NCBI GenBank assembly: GCA_020635205.1
Contig: JACKAE010000003.1
Location: 434,001 to 498,000, forward strand
DNA length: 64,000 nucleotides
Direction of reading: 5' to 3'
DNA from: Ignavibacteria bacterium
GTDB lineage: Bacteria; Bacteroidota; Ignavibacteria; OLB7
Part shown: piece by piece, positions 7,893 through 16,206 of the stretch
How positions within the stretch are numbered: the stretch's first letter is position 1
Layout of the letters: every line of letters starts with the position of its first letter
Program-made: the position numbers and the translations under genes
The notes under the pieces: generated by a model
Told to the model about the DNA's origin: nothing
Database searches by the model: none
What the model saw: only the letters and a program-made list of their open reading frames with translations

Positions 7893-9764
7893 ATGAGAGA
7901 CTCAACAAACATTACCAGAACGTATATGAAGTACGCGCTTGCAGCCTTGATAGGTCTGTTCTGGGCTTTCGGAACCGAGTACTCTAACGCACAACGATTT
8001 GAGTGGGTGTACGGAGGAGATCGTTGCGACGAAGATGGCCAGTTCCGTGTGATACCGGTAACCGGTGGCTGTGGACAGAACGGAGACTGCGCAGGTGGCT
8101 ATATCGCAGTTGGAACTTCCTTTTCGGTAAGCGATGACTGTGAGACGTCCGATGTCTACGTTGTTCGATTCGATAACTGTGGTCGGGCATATTGGGAGAA
8201 GACATACGATATTTCTGGTGCAAATCTCGACGATGTTGGATACAGCATTATCGAAGTTGATCGAGAAGATGGGTTCATTCTCACCGGCTACACAACATCA
8301 GATGCAGGTGATCTCGACGCATTCCTGATGGAGATAGACTGTATGGGAGTGCCGCAGTGGACGGCAACATATGGCAATTCCGATGGATCGGAAGTTGGGC
8401 GAGATTTGATTGAAGCACAGACAGGGAATGCCGACCTCGACATCCGTCCGGGAGACATCGTTGTGGCTGGACGAACTGACGTTAGTGGTACGCTGGATGG
8501 ATACCTCTTCAGAGCACGTCGTGCAGGTGGTGCACTCGTGTGGGATGCAACATATGATACCGACGACGCCGTTCTCGAGTGGTTCAACAGTCTTACAGAA
8601 GCTGCATCATCAGGCATCCAAGGGACAACAACAGGTGATATTGTTGCCGTCGGTGGTCGCGACCCTGACCGTATTCAAGGCTACATCGTTCGCGTGAGTG
8701 GCGACAACGGAAGCATCACAACGGGAGCAACCTCGGCGCAGAACGTTGCCGAGTATGGCATCGACGCCTACGACGACGAGTTCTTCTCAGTAATTGAGTT
8801 GCAGAATCCAGCCGAGACTGGAAGCAATCTTGGATTCCCTAATGTGGTAGTGGCTGGATATGGAACAACAGTAGATGCCGCAGGGAGCGTTGGGATCGAC
8901 AACTTTGTAGTGAAACTTGAGGATGGCGACCCATGCACCCCAATGACACAACGAATGATTGGAGATGGTGGGGGAAGCATTGTCGACCGTGCCCGCACTA
9001 TACGCGAACTCCCTGCTGCACTGGGGCAAAACTCCCAGTACGATCTCATCATGACAGGTGTCACCGACTATCAAGGGAACGACGACGCCTACCTTCTCAG
9101 TCTGAACCCGAACCTAACGCCAAGTGGCAATGTCACGCAGACCTATGGCGGCGATCAGGTGGACGAAGGTTGGTCAACTTATCCTGTCTACCGAGACAAC
9201 ATCGGGCACTTAGATGGCTTTGTGGTCTGTGGCCTAACGCAGAGTGATCTCGCCGGAGCAAACGATCCGCAAGACATGTATTTGATTAGAACTGACACGC
9301 GAGGATCATCGGGATGCGAACAGAGTTATCGAGTAAGATATGTAGATGCAGAGCCATACTCCTGTATCGGCGAAGTAATTGGTAGAATCGATGTCTACAG
9401 CGAGAGAAATACTGAAGACATCGACCGCGATTGGGGTGACGAAGTCTGTGCCTGCCAGACACCGAAGTTGAACCCACTACCGGGAGAAGAGTTCAGCGGC
9501 TCACTTACGGAGATTGCAATCCTTCCAAACCCTGCAAGTAATGGTGAGTTATTAACTCTCACTCTGAAGGCAACGGTTAGCAGGTCAGTAACGCTAACTG
9601 CCACGAACAGCCTTGGAGAAAAGATTCTCTCCAAGAATCTAAGCGTCTCAGAGGGGAAGAATGAACTCACGATCAAGACAGCAGGCTGGCCGTCAGGAGT
9701 CTACCACATCACGATTCAGGATGGTGAGTACAACACGACTACGCATATGGTGATTACTGACTGA
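7893..9764 (+). CDS. Large secreted repeat protein with T9SS sorting tail
   Basis: 623 aa. The start at 7893 is supported by AGGAG at 7880-7884, 8 nt before the ATG; an alternative Met12 at 7926 lacks a site. The signal peptide is MKYALAALIGLFWAF with cleavage near SNAQ. About residues 40-470 contain repeated units of the type GGYIAVG / DVYVVRFD / GDIVVAGRTD / DAYLLSL, a propeller-like arrangement known from large secreted Bacteroidota proteins. The C-terminal ~85 residues (ILPNPASNGE ... GVYHITIQDGEY) are a type IX sorting domain. No enzymatic motif is seen. A strong terminator follows at 9851. Confidence 0.82.
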   Translation: MRDSTNITRTYMKYALAALIGLFWAFGTEYSNAQRFEWVYGGDRCDEDGQFRVIPVTGGCGQNGDCAGGYIAVGTSFSVSDDCETSDVYVVRFDNCGRAYWEKTYDISGANLDDVGYSIIEVDREDGFILTGYTTSDAGDLDAFLMEIDCMGVPQWTATYGNSDGSEVGRDLIEAQTGNADLDIRPGDIVVAGRTDVSGTLDGYLFRARRAGGALVWDATYDTDDAVLEWFNSLTEAASSGIQGTTTGDIVAVGGRDPDRIQGYIVRVSGDNGSITTGATSAQNVAEYGIDAYDDEFFSVIELQNPAETGSNLGFPNVVVAGYGTTVDAAGSVGIDNFVVKLEDGDPCTPMTQRMIGDGGGSIVDRARTIRELPAALGQNSQYDLIMTGVTDYQGNDDAYLLSLNPNLTPSGNVTQTYGGDQVDEGWSTYPVYRDNIGHLDGFVVCGLTQSDLAGANDPQDMYLIRTDTRGSSGCEQSYRVRYVDAEPYSCIGEVIGRIDVYSERNTEDIDRDWGDEVCACQTPKLNPLPGEEFSGSLTEIAILPNPASNGELLTLTLKATVSRSVTLTATNSLGEKILSKNLSVSEGKNELTIKTAGWPSGVYHITIQDGEYNTTTHMVITD

Positions 9765-9850
9765 TCAATCTGAGCACTATCGGGAGGGGTGCGAGGATCC
9801 GCTGAACGGTCATTCATGACCCGCAATGGCGCAGTTAGTGGATCACAGAG

Positions 9851-9888
9851 AGAGAGGGGAACCGCTTGGTTCCCCTCTCTTCTCTTTT
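9851..9888 (+). terminator. Strong rho-independent terminator
   Basis: Perfect 13-bp stem AGAGAGGGGAACC / GGTTCCCCTCTCT (9851-9863 with 9868-9880), 4-nt loop GCTT, then TCTCTTTT. It lies 87 bp past the stop of the preceding secreted-protein gene. Confidence 0.88.
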
Positions 9889-9899
9889 GTCCTAATTAA

Positions 9900-10154
9900 T
9901 ATACTCTCGGACGAAGAAAATGGGAGATGCTTGGAAGGCAGTGGACCGATCGTATTCAGTACATCCGATTCTACGAATCTTGCCTGATTCTTCTCAGTGC
10001 GATCCCCTCACCCCCCGCCCCTCTCCCATAGTTTGTTCAGGTATACCGAGAGTTTCCGAGGTGGGAGAGGGGAGCCGAAGCAGGGAGCCTCACCACACCC
10101 GACTGGAAGTCGGGTGTTAATAGCAAATTCGCAAATTGATTGTCCGCATGTATC
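9900..10154. mobile_element. MITE-like element, copy B
   Basis: About 255 bp, same orientation as copy A. The left end is TATACTCTCGGAC (9900-9912); the right end is GATTGTCCGCATGTATC (near 10138-10154), whose reverse complement GATACATGCGGACAATC matches the family terminus. The core hairpin CACCCGAC/GTCGGGTG and the CCCCTCTCCC arm are conserved. It lacks the extra outer 35 bp found in copy A. The rest of the gap 9765-10194 holds only the terminator at 9851. Confidence 0.75.
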
Positions 10155-10194
10155 ATTCATTGATAATTCTCTCTATGTGAGCGCCTCACACCGT

Positions 10195-11628
10195 TTATTG
10201 AGATCGAGTAAGCGACCAGAGAAAATCGAGTTTGGTATATCCTCCGAAGAGAGTACTGTCTGCTGGGTCAATAAACCCATCGGGCTGATAGTCGGCAGTC
10301 TTCGGGGACGACTGTCCCGGATTTTGCTTCCACGTCGCCAAACGGTGACAGGTCATACAATTGCTGTTGACGCCAGTCCACTTCACCTTCTCCCCACTCG
10401 ACGTTGTTACCGTTCCACTCAGGTTCGTTTCTAAGTATGGATTAAATGCAACGAACGGATCTCCTTTTGGATCGTTGGCAGGAGTTACCATAAAGTATGC
10501 CGTCTTCATGTTATAGTGTGCCCAGCACCCGGTAACAGAAGCAGGACGATCGTTCCCGAACTGTGGGTCGTTCGGATCGGCAGCCCAGTAAAATGTCTGC
10601 CAAGTCCAGTTTGGAATTTCTTTTGTCGTCACATGCATCGCCATCAGGAGAGCGATATTCCCCTCCTTCACCATTGCCGCAACGCTCGCAGAATCTCCCT
10701 TGTTTCCAAGCCCAATATCATCTCCAGAAGTCTCCGCAAAGTTGCTGAATTCCTTGGCTTCTTCGGCAGTCAAAACGATATGATAAAAGTCGTCGAGCGA
10801 CACAACCGGCAGCATCTGCTTCGGCTCGCCGTTAAATGCCATCTCCACAGAATCACCCGGCTTCAGTTTTCCGGTAGGATCAACAACAACTGCTTGACGC
10901 CACGTATATGGTTCAGGGTTTGCCAAATTTGTTGTGGTCTCCGGGGAAATGCCATCCCAGTATGGGACTGCCGTCGGTTCAGTTCCACTGATAAACTGGA
11001 AGACAGGCTTCAGCACAATCGACTTCGAGTCTGTTGAATCGGCAGATGTCAACACCTGTCGGTCAATCACCGGCGTTCCCGCTTTGTCGAATGCTTCGTT
11101 AATGCTGTCGAGAACCGAGGCTCTGTTCAGTCCGTGATCCCAAATAAACTCCGCAACGCTCGACGTATATCGGTTGAACGACGTAACCTGTTCGGAAGGA
11201 TTCTGCGGAATACTCCCACTCCGCTTAATCACCGATTGGTGGTGAAACTGCGCCGGATTTGTAAAGGGGTGGAATCGCTTCCGGGTTAATTTTTTCCCCG
11301 GCTTCACATCGTCGAAGAGATCATATCCTGAATACCACGTCTCCCAGACTGGAAGGTCTCCCTCCCCTGAAGGTGAGGTAATCGATGCCCACACGTCCCA
11401 TCCGTGCCCTCGAATTGCTTTCATATCAACTTTGTCAATCCACCCTTGGATGGTCTGTTGCGTTGAAGGATACGTGCCAACTGCGGGGGGATCAACAACT
11501 CCGGTTGAATCCGACACCTCCCCAACATCTGGCTCTGACTTTTCATCGCCGCAAGAAATGAGGAAGAGCGTGAGGATTACTGAGAATAGAAGGAAGTGGT
11601 GAGAGCGAAGGCCTGCATGAAAAACCAT
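10195..11628 (-). CDS. Lipoprotein with single c-type haem motif
   Basis: 477 aa. The signal peptide ends in a lipobox LISC with Cys26, predicting a lipid-anchored periplasmic or outer-membrane protein. One haem-binding CMTCH motif lies at residues 424-428, close to the C-terminus. The region between (about 60-410) has no motif I can name, though it contains a conserved-looking YTWRQAVVVDP segment. This architecture resembles large mono-haem proteins annotated only as cytochrome-c-like. A redox or electron-transfer role is inferred from the haem motif alone. Divergent from the M14 carboxypeptidase across 349 bp. Confidence 0.72.
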   Translation of the reverse strand: MVFHAGLRSHHFLLFSVILTLFLISCGDEKSEPDVGEVSDSTGVVDPPAVGTYPSTQQTIQGWIDKVDMKAIRGHGWDVWASITSPSGEGDLPVWETWYSGYDLFDDVKPGKKLTRKRFHPFTNPAQFHHQSVIKRSGSIPQNPSEQVTSFNRYTSSVAEFIWDHGLNRASVLDSINEAFDKAGTPVIDRQVLTSADSTDSKSIVLKPVFQFISGTEPTAVPYWDGISPETTTNLANPEPYTWRQAVVVDPTGKLKPGDSVEMAFNGEPKQMLPVVSLDDFYHIVLTAEEAKEFSNFAETSGDDIGLGNKGDSASVAAMVKEGNIALLMAMHVTTKEIPNWTWQTFYWAADPNDPQFGNDRPASVTGCWAHYNMKTAYFMVTPANDPKGDPFVAFNPYLETNLSGTVTTSSGEKVKWTGVNSNCMTCHRLATWKQNPGQSSPKTADYQPDGFIDPADSTLFGGYTKLDFLWSLTRSQ

Positions 11629-11977
11629 GATCTGCTCCGTCGACTGTGAATGGAAGAATGTGCAGGTATTTATCCTTCCTCAGCAGCAACCACAACAACA
11701 AGCCAGAGTATCTCTGATAGAAGTTATTGAACTGCTTGCAGGGGAACAGATGTCTGCCCACACACGAAATCGATTGATAAGATACATTTCTTTGCAGTTT
11801 GGGACAAGGGGAGGATTGAAAGATCGTATCTGAACAGCAGAGTATCTCCCCTATCCCCTTCCCATGCTAAAGGGTTCGACCAGTGAGATATAATGTCGAA
11901 CTGAAAGCCTCACTTCCACCTCGATTCTCGTATCTTATTCGATAATCTAACCCTCAAATGAGAGCCAAGTAAGATTT
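11629..11977. other. Divergent intergenic region without recognised feature
   Basis: 349 bp between two divergently oriented genes. It must hold both promoters, but I could not assign -33/-7 boxes. Apart from a short CAGAG-TAT-CTCTG palindrome no repeat, RNA or gene was seen. Confidence 0.5.
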
Positions 11978-13279
11978 ATGAAACCGAACTACAGCTACAG
12001 AACCATTGCCGCACTATTCTTCCTGTTTGCCTTTGGTACGCACGGAATTCTCTTAGCTCAGTCGACGATGGCCGGGCCGTTGATAAACCACTTGGGATTA
12101 TCTCCTGACCTCGACCAAATGTTCGAGAGCCATGACGATAAATGTGGGCCAATCGACGAGAAGGCGTTGGCGGCATATCGCGCACTTGCCGCAGCTGGAG
12201 AGGATTATAAATACGATCAGCTTCTCGGCGATATTGAGTTGTGGAAAGAGAATAAGTACGTTGAGCACGTGGAGTCTATCGGGAAGAGTGTGCAGGGACG
12301 GGATATTTGGGAGTTGAAGATTACTGCAACCGATCGACTGCAAGTCCGCCCTCGCCACACAATCACAATCCACGCTCGCACGCACCCGCACGAAATTCAG
12401 AGTTGGTGGGTCTGCCAACATATCATTCAGTTCCTTATCTCCGACGATCCACTTGCTGCCGCACTCCGCGAGCAGTGTACCTTCTACGTCTACCCGATGT
12501 ACAACCCCGATGGAGTTAATCTGATGACGACACGATATAACGCCAACGGCGTTGACTTAGAACGGGAGTGGGATAAGCCAGCACCTCAAGTAGAGGCCGC
12601 TGCCCTCAAGCGACGGTATAGTGAGTTGATGAACTCGGCAGAACCGATTGAGGTTGCGTTGAACTTACACTCATCCTCCGATCCAGAACGCTACTTCTGG
12701 TATCATCACGAGAGTGGAACATCGGCGGAGTTTGCAAGGCTCGAACGAGAGTTCATCGGTAATGTTCGCAACTGGTTCTCTCGCATTATGCCGTGGGATT
12801 ATGCGGTAAGTTGGAACGGAAGTACACCAACACACTTTCCAGAGAGTTGGTTCTGGTTCAACTTTGGTACAAATGTGATGGCACTGACATACGAAGATAT
12901 TTTTGCCCACAACCAGCAAACCCCTGACGCCTACTTCGACTCCGCAGCTCTCGCCCTGCTACATGGCGTAGTTGACTACCTTAACTTGAACTCCGTTGCA
13001 AGCGTTGACGAAGGGACGAACTCGCTAACTAACTTTTCTCTCAGTATCATCAACGGCCAGAATCCTTCCCTCACATTTCGAGTTGCCGAACGTGAAGATG
13101 TTGAGGTTCGAATGTTTGATGGACTGGGACGTGAAGTCCGTTCGATATTCAATGGTTCGGTTAGTTCAGGAGAGCAAAAGTTTGCCCTCGACATCGGCAA
13201 TCTCAGTTCTGGAATGTACTACCTTCAAGTCCGTGTGGGAAGTACTATAGTTGTCAAGCAAATTCCAGTGCTGAATTAG
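11978..13279 (+). CDS. Secreted M14 zinc carboxypeptidase with T9SS tail
   Basis: 433 aa. The signal peptide covers residues 1-28 (cleavage near LLAQ). The zinc ligands are visible as HPHE (His136, Glu139) and His231 in VALNLHSSS; substrate-contact residues lie in YNPDGVNLMTTRYNANGVDLE; the catalytic Glu is Glu306 in ALTYEDI. The C-terminal ~75 residues (FDGLGREVRS ... GMYYLQV) are a type IX sorting domain, so the enzyme is probably released or surface-attached and trims C-terminal residues from environmental peptides. It pairs functionally with the pyroglutamyl peptidase at 2.4 kb, though the two are not in an operon. Confidence 0.9.
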   Translation: MKPNYSYRTIAALFFLFAFGTHGILLAQSTMAGPLINHLGLSPDLDQMFESHDDKCGPIDEKALAAYRALAAAGEDYKYDQLLGDIELWKENKYVEHVESIGKSVQGRDIWELKITATDRLQVRPRHTITIHARTHPHEIQSWWVCQHIIQFLISDDPLAAALREQCTFYVYPMYNPDGVNLMTTRYNANGVDLEREWDKPAPQVEAAALKRRYSELMNSAEPIEVALNLHSSSDPERYFWYHHESGTSAEFARLEREFIGNVRNWFSRIMPWDYAVSWNGSTPTHFPESWFWFNFGTNVMALTYEDIFAHNQQTPDAYFDSAALALLHGVVDYLNLNSVASVDEGTNSLTNFSLSIINGQNPSLTFRVAEREDVEVRMFDGLGREVRSIFNGSVSSGEQKFALDIGNLSSGMYYLQVRVGSTIVVKQIPVLN

Positions 13280-13320
13280 TACGAACGCGAAGGTTGGACT
13301 TGGTGTTTTCTTGGTGCCCT

Positions 13321-13595
13321 TATAGCGCGTTGACAATCAGAATTCCCAGAAGGGACGCACCGCTGGTGCTCCACGGCAGAGGTATCGTCGGATTCCTCGC
13401 ACTCACGCACGAGGCTACCAACCGTCGGTCGCTCCGCGACGTAACAGAATCGTTACCCAAGAGCCGCAGCGCGGCGAACAGTTGGTAGCCTGGAGCGGAA
13501 GCTCCGGGCAACGGGAACCAACCGAGAGCGTAGCTCCAGAGGAGCGATCCTGCCTCGTGGGGGATCAGCTCATTGTTAATTGTCAACGCACTATA
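13321..13595. mobile_element. MITE-like element E with 17-bp terminal inverted repeats
   Basis: About 275 bp between the M14 gene and the next lipoprotein. The left end TATAGCGCGTTGACAAT (13321-13337) and the right end ATTGTCAACGCACTATA (13579-13595) are inverted copies matching at 16 of 17 positions. The interior is richer in GC and full of short inverted segments (GAGGCTACCAAC / GTTGGTAGCCT, GGTCGCTCCGCGAC, GAGCGGAAGCTCC). The ends resemble those of copies A-D (TATAC...GGACAAT). No transposase gene is present. Confidence 0.68.
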
Positions 13596-13652
13596 GTCGT
13601 GAAATTTTCCCAACAAGCCATATCTCAAACAGACCATCAGACATACTTGGTT

Positions 13653-14243
13653 ATGAGAAGAGTTGTAGTACTGATCGCGTTGTTAGCCTTCGTTGCTTGT
13701 GGGAAGAGCGAAGAAAAAGATACCAACGTCACCACCGAAAGTTCGAGCGATAGAGAATCAAAGGGCATACCAGAAAATCAACTCGATAGCTCCCCAGAAC
13801 CAGATGAAGTTGCAGAAGATGAAGACCTCCTCGTCGGTCTCTGGCAAGATGTTCCGGCTATGGCCTCAGGCTGGTCTTCTACCTACCAATTCTTCAGCGA
13901 TGGCACGTTTGTTCTGAATGAAAGCCAGATGGACTGCGCAAAACGTCTCGTCTGGAGCAAGGGAACGTGGAAGCGAATCGGTAAGGACGAGTTGGAACTG
14001 ATGATAACGGAGTGGCAGAAGTTGGAAGGTGGACGAATGATCCCTTCCGACGGATCGTGCGGCTCCGACTCGATGCTGGTTGGGGCAACAGAGAAAAATA
14101 TCCCACTCGAAGTTCCAAAACCGATTACTCTACAGCTTGGATCAATCATCTTCGCCGGAGACGACCATCCAGACCGTACCACAGTCGAAATCGGGAACGT
14201 GAAGTTCTACAGGTTCAGCGATGACCCGGCTGCGTATCCGTAA
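13653..14243 (+). CDS. Lipoprotein with lipocalin-like domain
   Basis: 196 aa counting from ATG 13653. This start gives a proper signal peptide with lipobox FVAC (Cys17); the open frame to 13482 belongs to the upstream repeat element. Residues 20-58 are a polar Glu/Ser/Asp-rich linker. About 62-180 look like a small beta-barrel of the lipocalin-like type (LLVGLWQDV ... YQFFSDGTFVLNE ... GTWKRIGKDELELMI). Lipid anchoring in the envelope is predicted; ligand unknown. Its promoter probably lies within or just after the MITE-like element, only 57 bp upstream. Confidence 0.72.
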   Translation: MRRVVVLIALLAFVACGKSEEKDTNVTTESSSDRESKGIPENQLDSSPEPDEVAEDEDLLVGLWQDVPAMASGWSSTYQFFSDGTFVLNESQMDCAKRLVWSKGTWKRIGKDELELMITEWQKLEGGRMIPSDGSCGSDSMLVGATEKNIPLEVPKPITLQLGSIIFAGDDHPDRTTVEIGNVKFYRFSDDPAAYP

Positions 14244-14351
14244 GACTCAAATCCCAGAACGATTATGTTCGACATTATAGTATAATAGTTACCCTCTTCG
14301 TATACGTGTTCATACCCTTAACTGGAATTCTGATGAGTAGCAGCGGCAAAG

Positions 14352-14543
14352 ATGACACACCTTGAACAGGTTATATTGGAACTGAGTGAGATGTACGACA
14401 TCTACATGACCTTCCACGAAGCGCAGCAGAAGGCTGGCATTCCTATGGATTCGCCGATACCGGGAATGACACGCGAGGAGTTCGAAGAACTTCGTCGAAA
14501 ATATCTTGAAGAAATGGGATCAACTGAACAGTCTACAAAATGA
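14352..14543 (+). CDS. Small acidic protein coupled to the downstream aminotransferase
   Basis: 63 aa, helical and acidic (EEFEELRRKYLEEMG), no signal peptide, no recognised family. Its stop overlaps the start of the next gene by 4 bp (ATGA at 14540-14543), which strongly suggests translational coupling and a real gene. It could be an accessory or regulatory subunit of the aminotransferase; that is inference from position only. Confidence 0.6.
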   Translation: MTHLEQVILELSEMYDIYMTFHEAQQKAGIPMDSPIPGMTREEFEELRRKYLEEMGSTEQSTK

Positions 14544-15757
14544 ACGACGCTAACGTGGTGGCACAGGATATCTCTGACATGGAGATGAGCACTGAAACAT
14601 CCGATCTTCGATCACTCTTCCTCCTCGACCCTGAACTCGCGTTTTTGAACCATGGCTCGTTCGGTGCTTGTCCTCGCCCTGTCTTCGAGGAATACCAGCG
14701 GTGGCAACTGGAGTTCGAGCGGAGTCCGGTTGAATATCATGGCCGGAAGTTCCCCGAAGTAATGAAGGTTGCCCGGATTGATCTGGCAACCTACGTGAAT
14801 GCCAACCCTCTCGACCTTGTCTTCGTCACTAACGCCACAGTCGCCGTAAACATCGTCGCCCACTCGCTGCAACTTGGCCCAGAAGATGAGGTGCTCACAA
14901 CCGATCATGAATATGGAGCCTGTGACCGCATGTGGGAGTTGCTCCGACGGAAGCAAGATTTCCGAGTACGCAGAGTTGAGATACCTGCTCCGGTTACTAC
15001 ACACGAAGATGTTCTGGAAAGGGTTATTGCAGAAATGAACGAGCGGACGAAAGTCCTCTTCATCAGCCACATCACATCACCAACAGCGTTAACATTTCCG
15101 GTAGAAGAACTTTGCCGGATAGCGCGAGAGCGAGGGATACTTACCCTCATTGACGGCGCACATGCCGTAGGCCAGATTGACCTCGACCTTCAGAAGATCG
15201 ACCCAGACTTCTACACAAGCAACCTTCACAAGTGGCTCTGCGCTCCGAAAGGATCGGCCTTCCTCTACTCACGCCGAAATGTGCAACCACTTCTCGACCC
15301 GTTAGTCGTCAGTTGGGGTTGGGAACCGAGAACTGAAGTAGAGTCTGAATTTATCAGCCACCATGAATATCGCGGAACACGTGAAGTTGCTGGGGTGTTG
15401 GCTACAGGAAAAGCGATTGGATTTATGCGCGAACACAACTGGAAAGAGGTTCGCGCAAACTGCCATACCTTAGTCAACGAAGCTCGCGAAGTTCTTGCAG
15501 GTCGATTCGGGTTTACTCCTATCGCTCCGAACGATTCCCGATGGTACACTCAGATGTTGGCATTTCTCCTCCCCGAAGAGATTGACGGTGCTGCACTCCA
15601 AGCATATCTCTTCAACACACACAAAGTGGAAATCCCTGTGATGGACTGGAACGGAAGAGAGACTATCCGCATATCAGTTCAAGGCTACAACAATCGGGAA
15701 GATCTCGAACGGCTATATCGGGGGATTGAGTTGTATTTGAGTTCGAAGAGTGTATGA
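14540..15757 (+). CDS. PLP-dependent class V aminotransferase, isopenicillin-N-epimerase-like
   Basis: 405 aa cytosolic PLP enzyme of the CefD-like branch. The N-terminal FLNHGSFGACPRPV motif is typical of this branch, PLP is held by Asp205 in LIDGAHAVGQ, and the Schiff-base lysine is Lys231 in TSNLHKWLCAPKG. The usual reactions are amino-acid epimerisation, desulfuration or transamination; the substrate here cannot be read from sequence, and no beta-lactam genes are nearby. Met14 or Met16 would also be possible starts. Coupled by 4-bp overlap to the 63-aa gene upstream. Confidence 0.87.
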   Translation: MNDANVVAQDISDMEMSTETSDLRSLFLLDPELAFLNHGSFGACPRPVFEEYQRWQLEFERSPVEYHGRKFPEVMKVARIDLATYVNANPLDLVFVTNATVAVNIVAHSLQLGPEDEVLTTDHEYGACDRMWELLRRKQDFRVRRVEIPAPVTTHEDVLERVIAEMNERTKVLFISHITSPTALTFPVEELCRIARERGILTLIDGAHAVGQIDLDLQKIDPDFYTSNLHKWLCAPKGSAFLYSRRNVQPLLDPLVVSWGWEPRTEVESEFISHHEYRGTREVAGVLATGKAIGFMREHNWKEVRANCHTLVNEAREVLAGRFGFTPIAPNDSRWYTQMLAFLLPEEIDGAALQAYLFNTHKVEIPVMDWNGRETIRISVQGYNNREDLERLYRGIELYLSSKSV

Positions 15758-15803
15758 GTTCAATGCTCTGGTAGCCCCAACTCTTTAGATTACATCCGGC
15801 TCA

Positions 15804-16059
15804 GTATACACACGGACAATCAGTTTGCGAGTTTGCTATTAACACCCGACTTCCACTCGGGTGGGGTCAGACTCTCTGATGCGGCTCCCCTCTCACACCT
15901 CGAAAACTCTCGGATTATCTGAACAACTATGGGAAAGGGGCGGGGGGTGAGGGAATCACACAGAGAAGAATCAGGCAAGATTCATAGAATCGGATGTTCC
16001 GAATACGATCAACCGATTGCCTTCGGATCATCTCCCATTTTCTTCGTCTGAGAGTATAC
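15804..16059. mobile_element. MITE-like element, copy C (inverted)
   Basis: About 256 bp, opposite orientation to copies A and B. The ends are GTATACACACGGAC (15804-15817) and GTCTGAGAGTATAC (16046-16059), inverted with 11 of 14 matches. The core hairpins persist with small changes. The gap 15758-16206 contains nothing else recognised except the leader of the next gene. Confidence 0.75.
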
Positions 16060-16206
16060 TACCATTGGTTAGTCAGCTGTTTCACTTCGATCCTCCCACC
16101 ACCGCAGGTACTCCCACATTCCTCTCCCCTATCCATCTAAACGTTTTCTGACTTATCTTTCCCTGTTTGATATTCTTTGCACACTACACACAATCAGGAG
16201 AAGATC

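Noticed and set aside
11627..11833. 68-aa plus-strand frame in the divergent gap
   Set aside because: No ribosome site, begins at the start codon region of the opposite gene, Gln-rich run looks incidental.
13482..13652. Upstream extension of the 196-aa lipoprotein
   Set aside because: It lies mostly in the MITE-like element, and the start at 13653 gives a correct lipoprotein signal.
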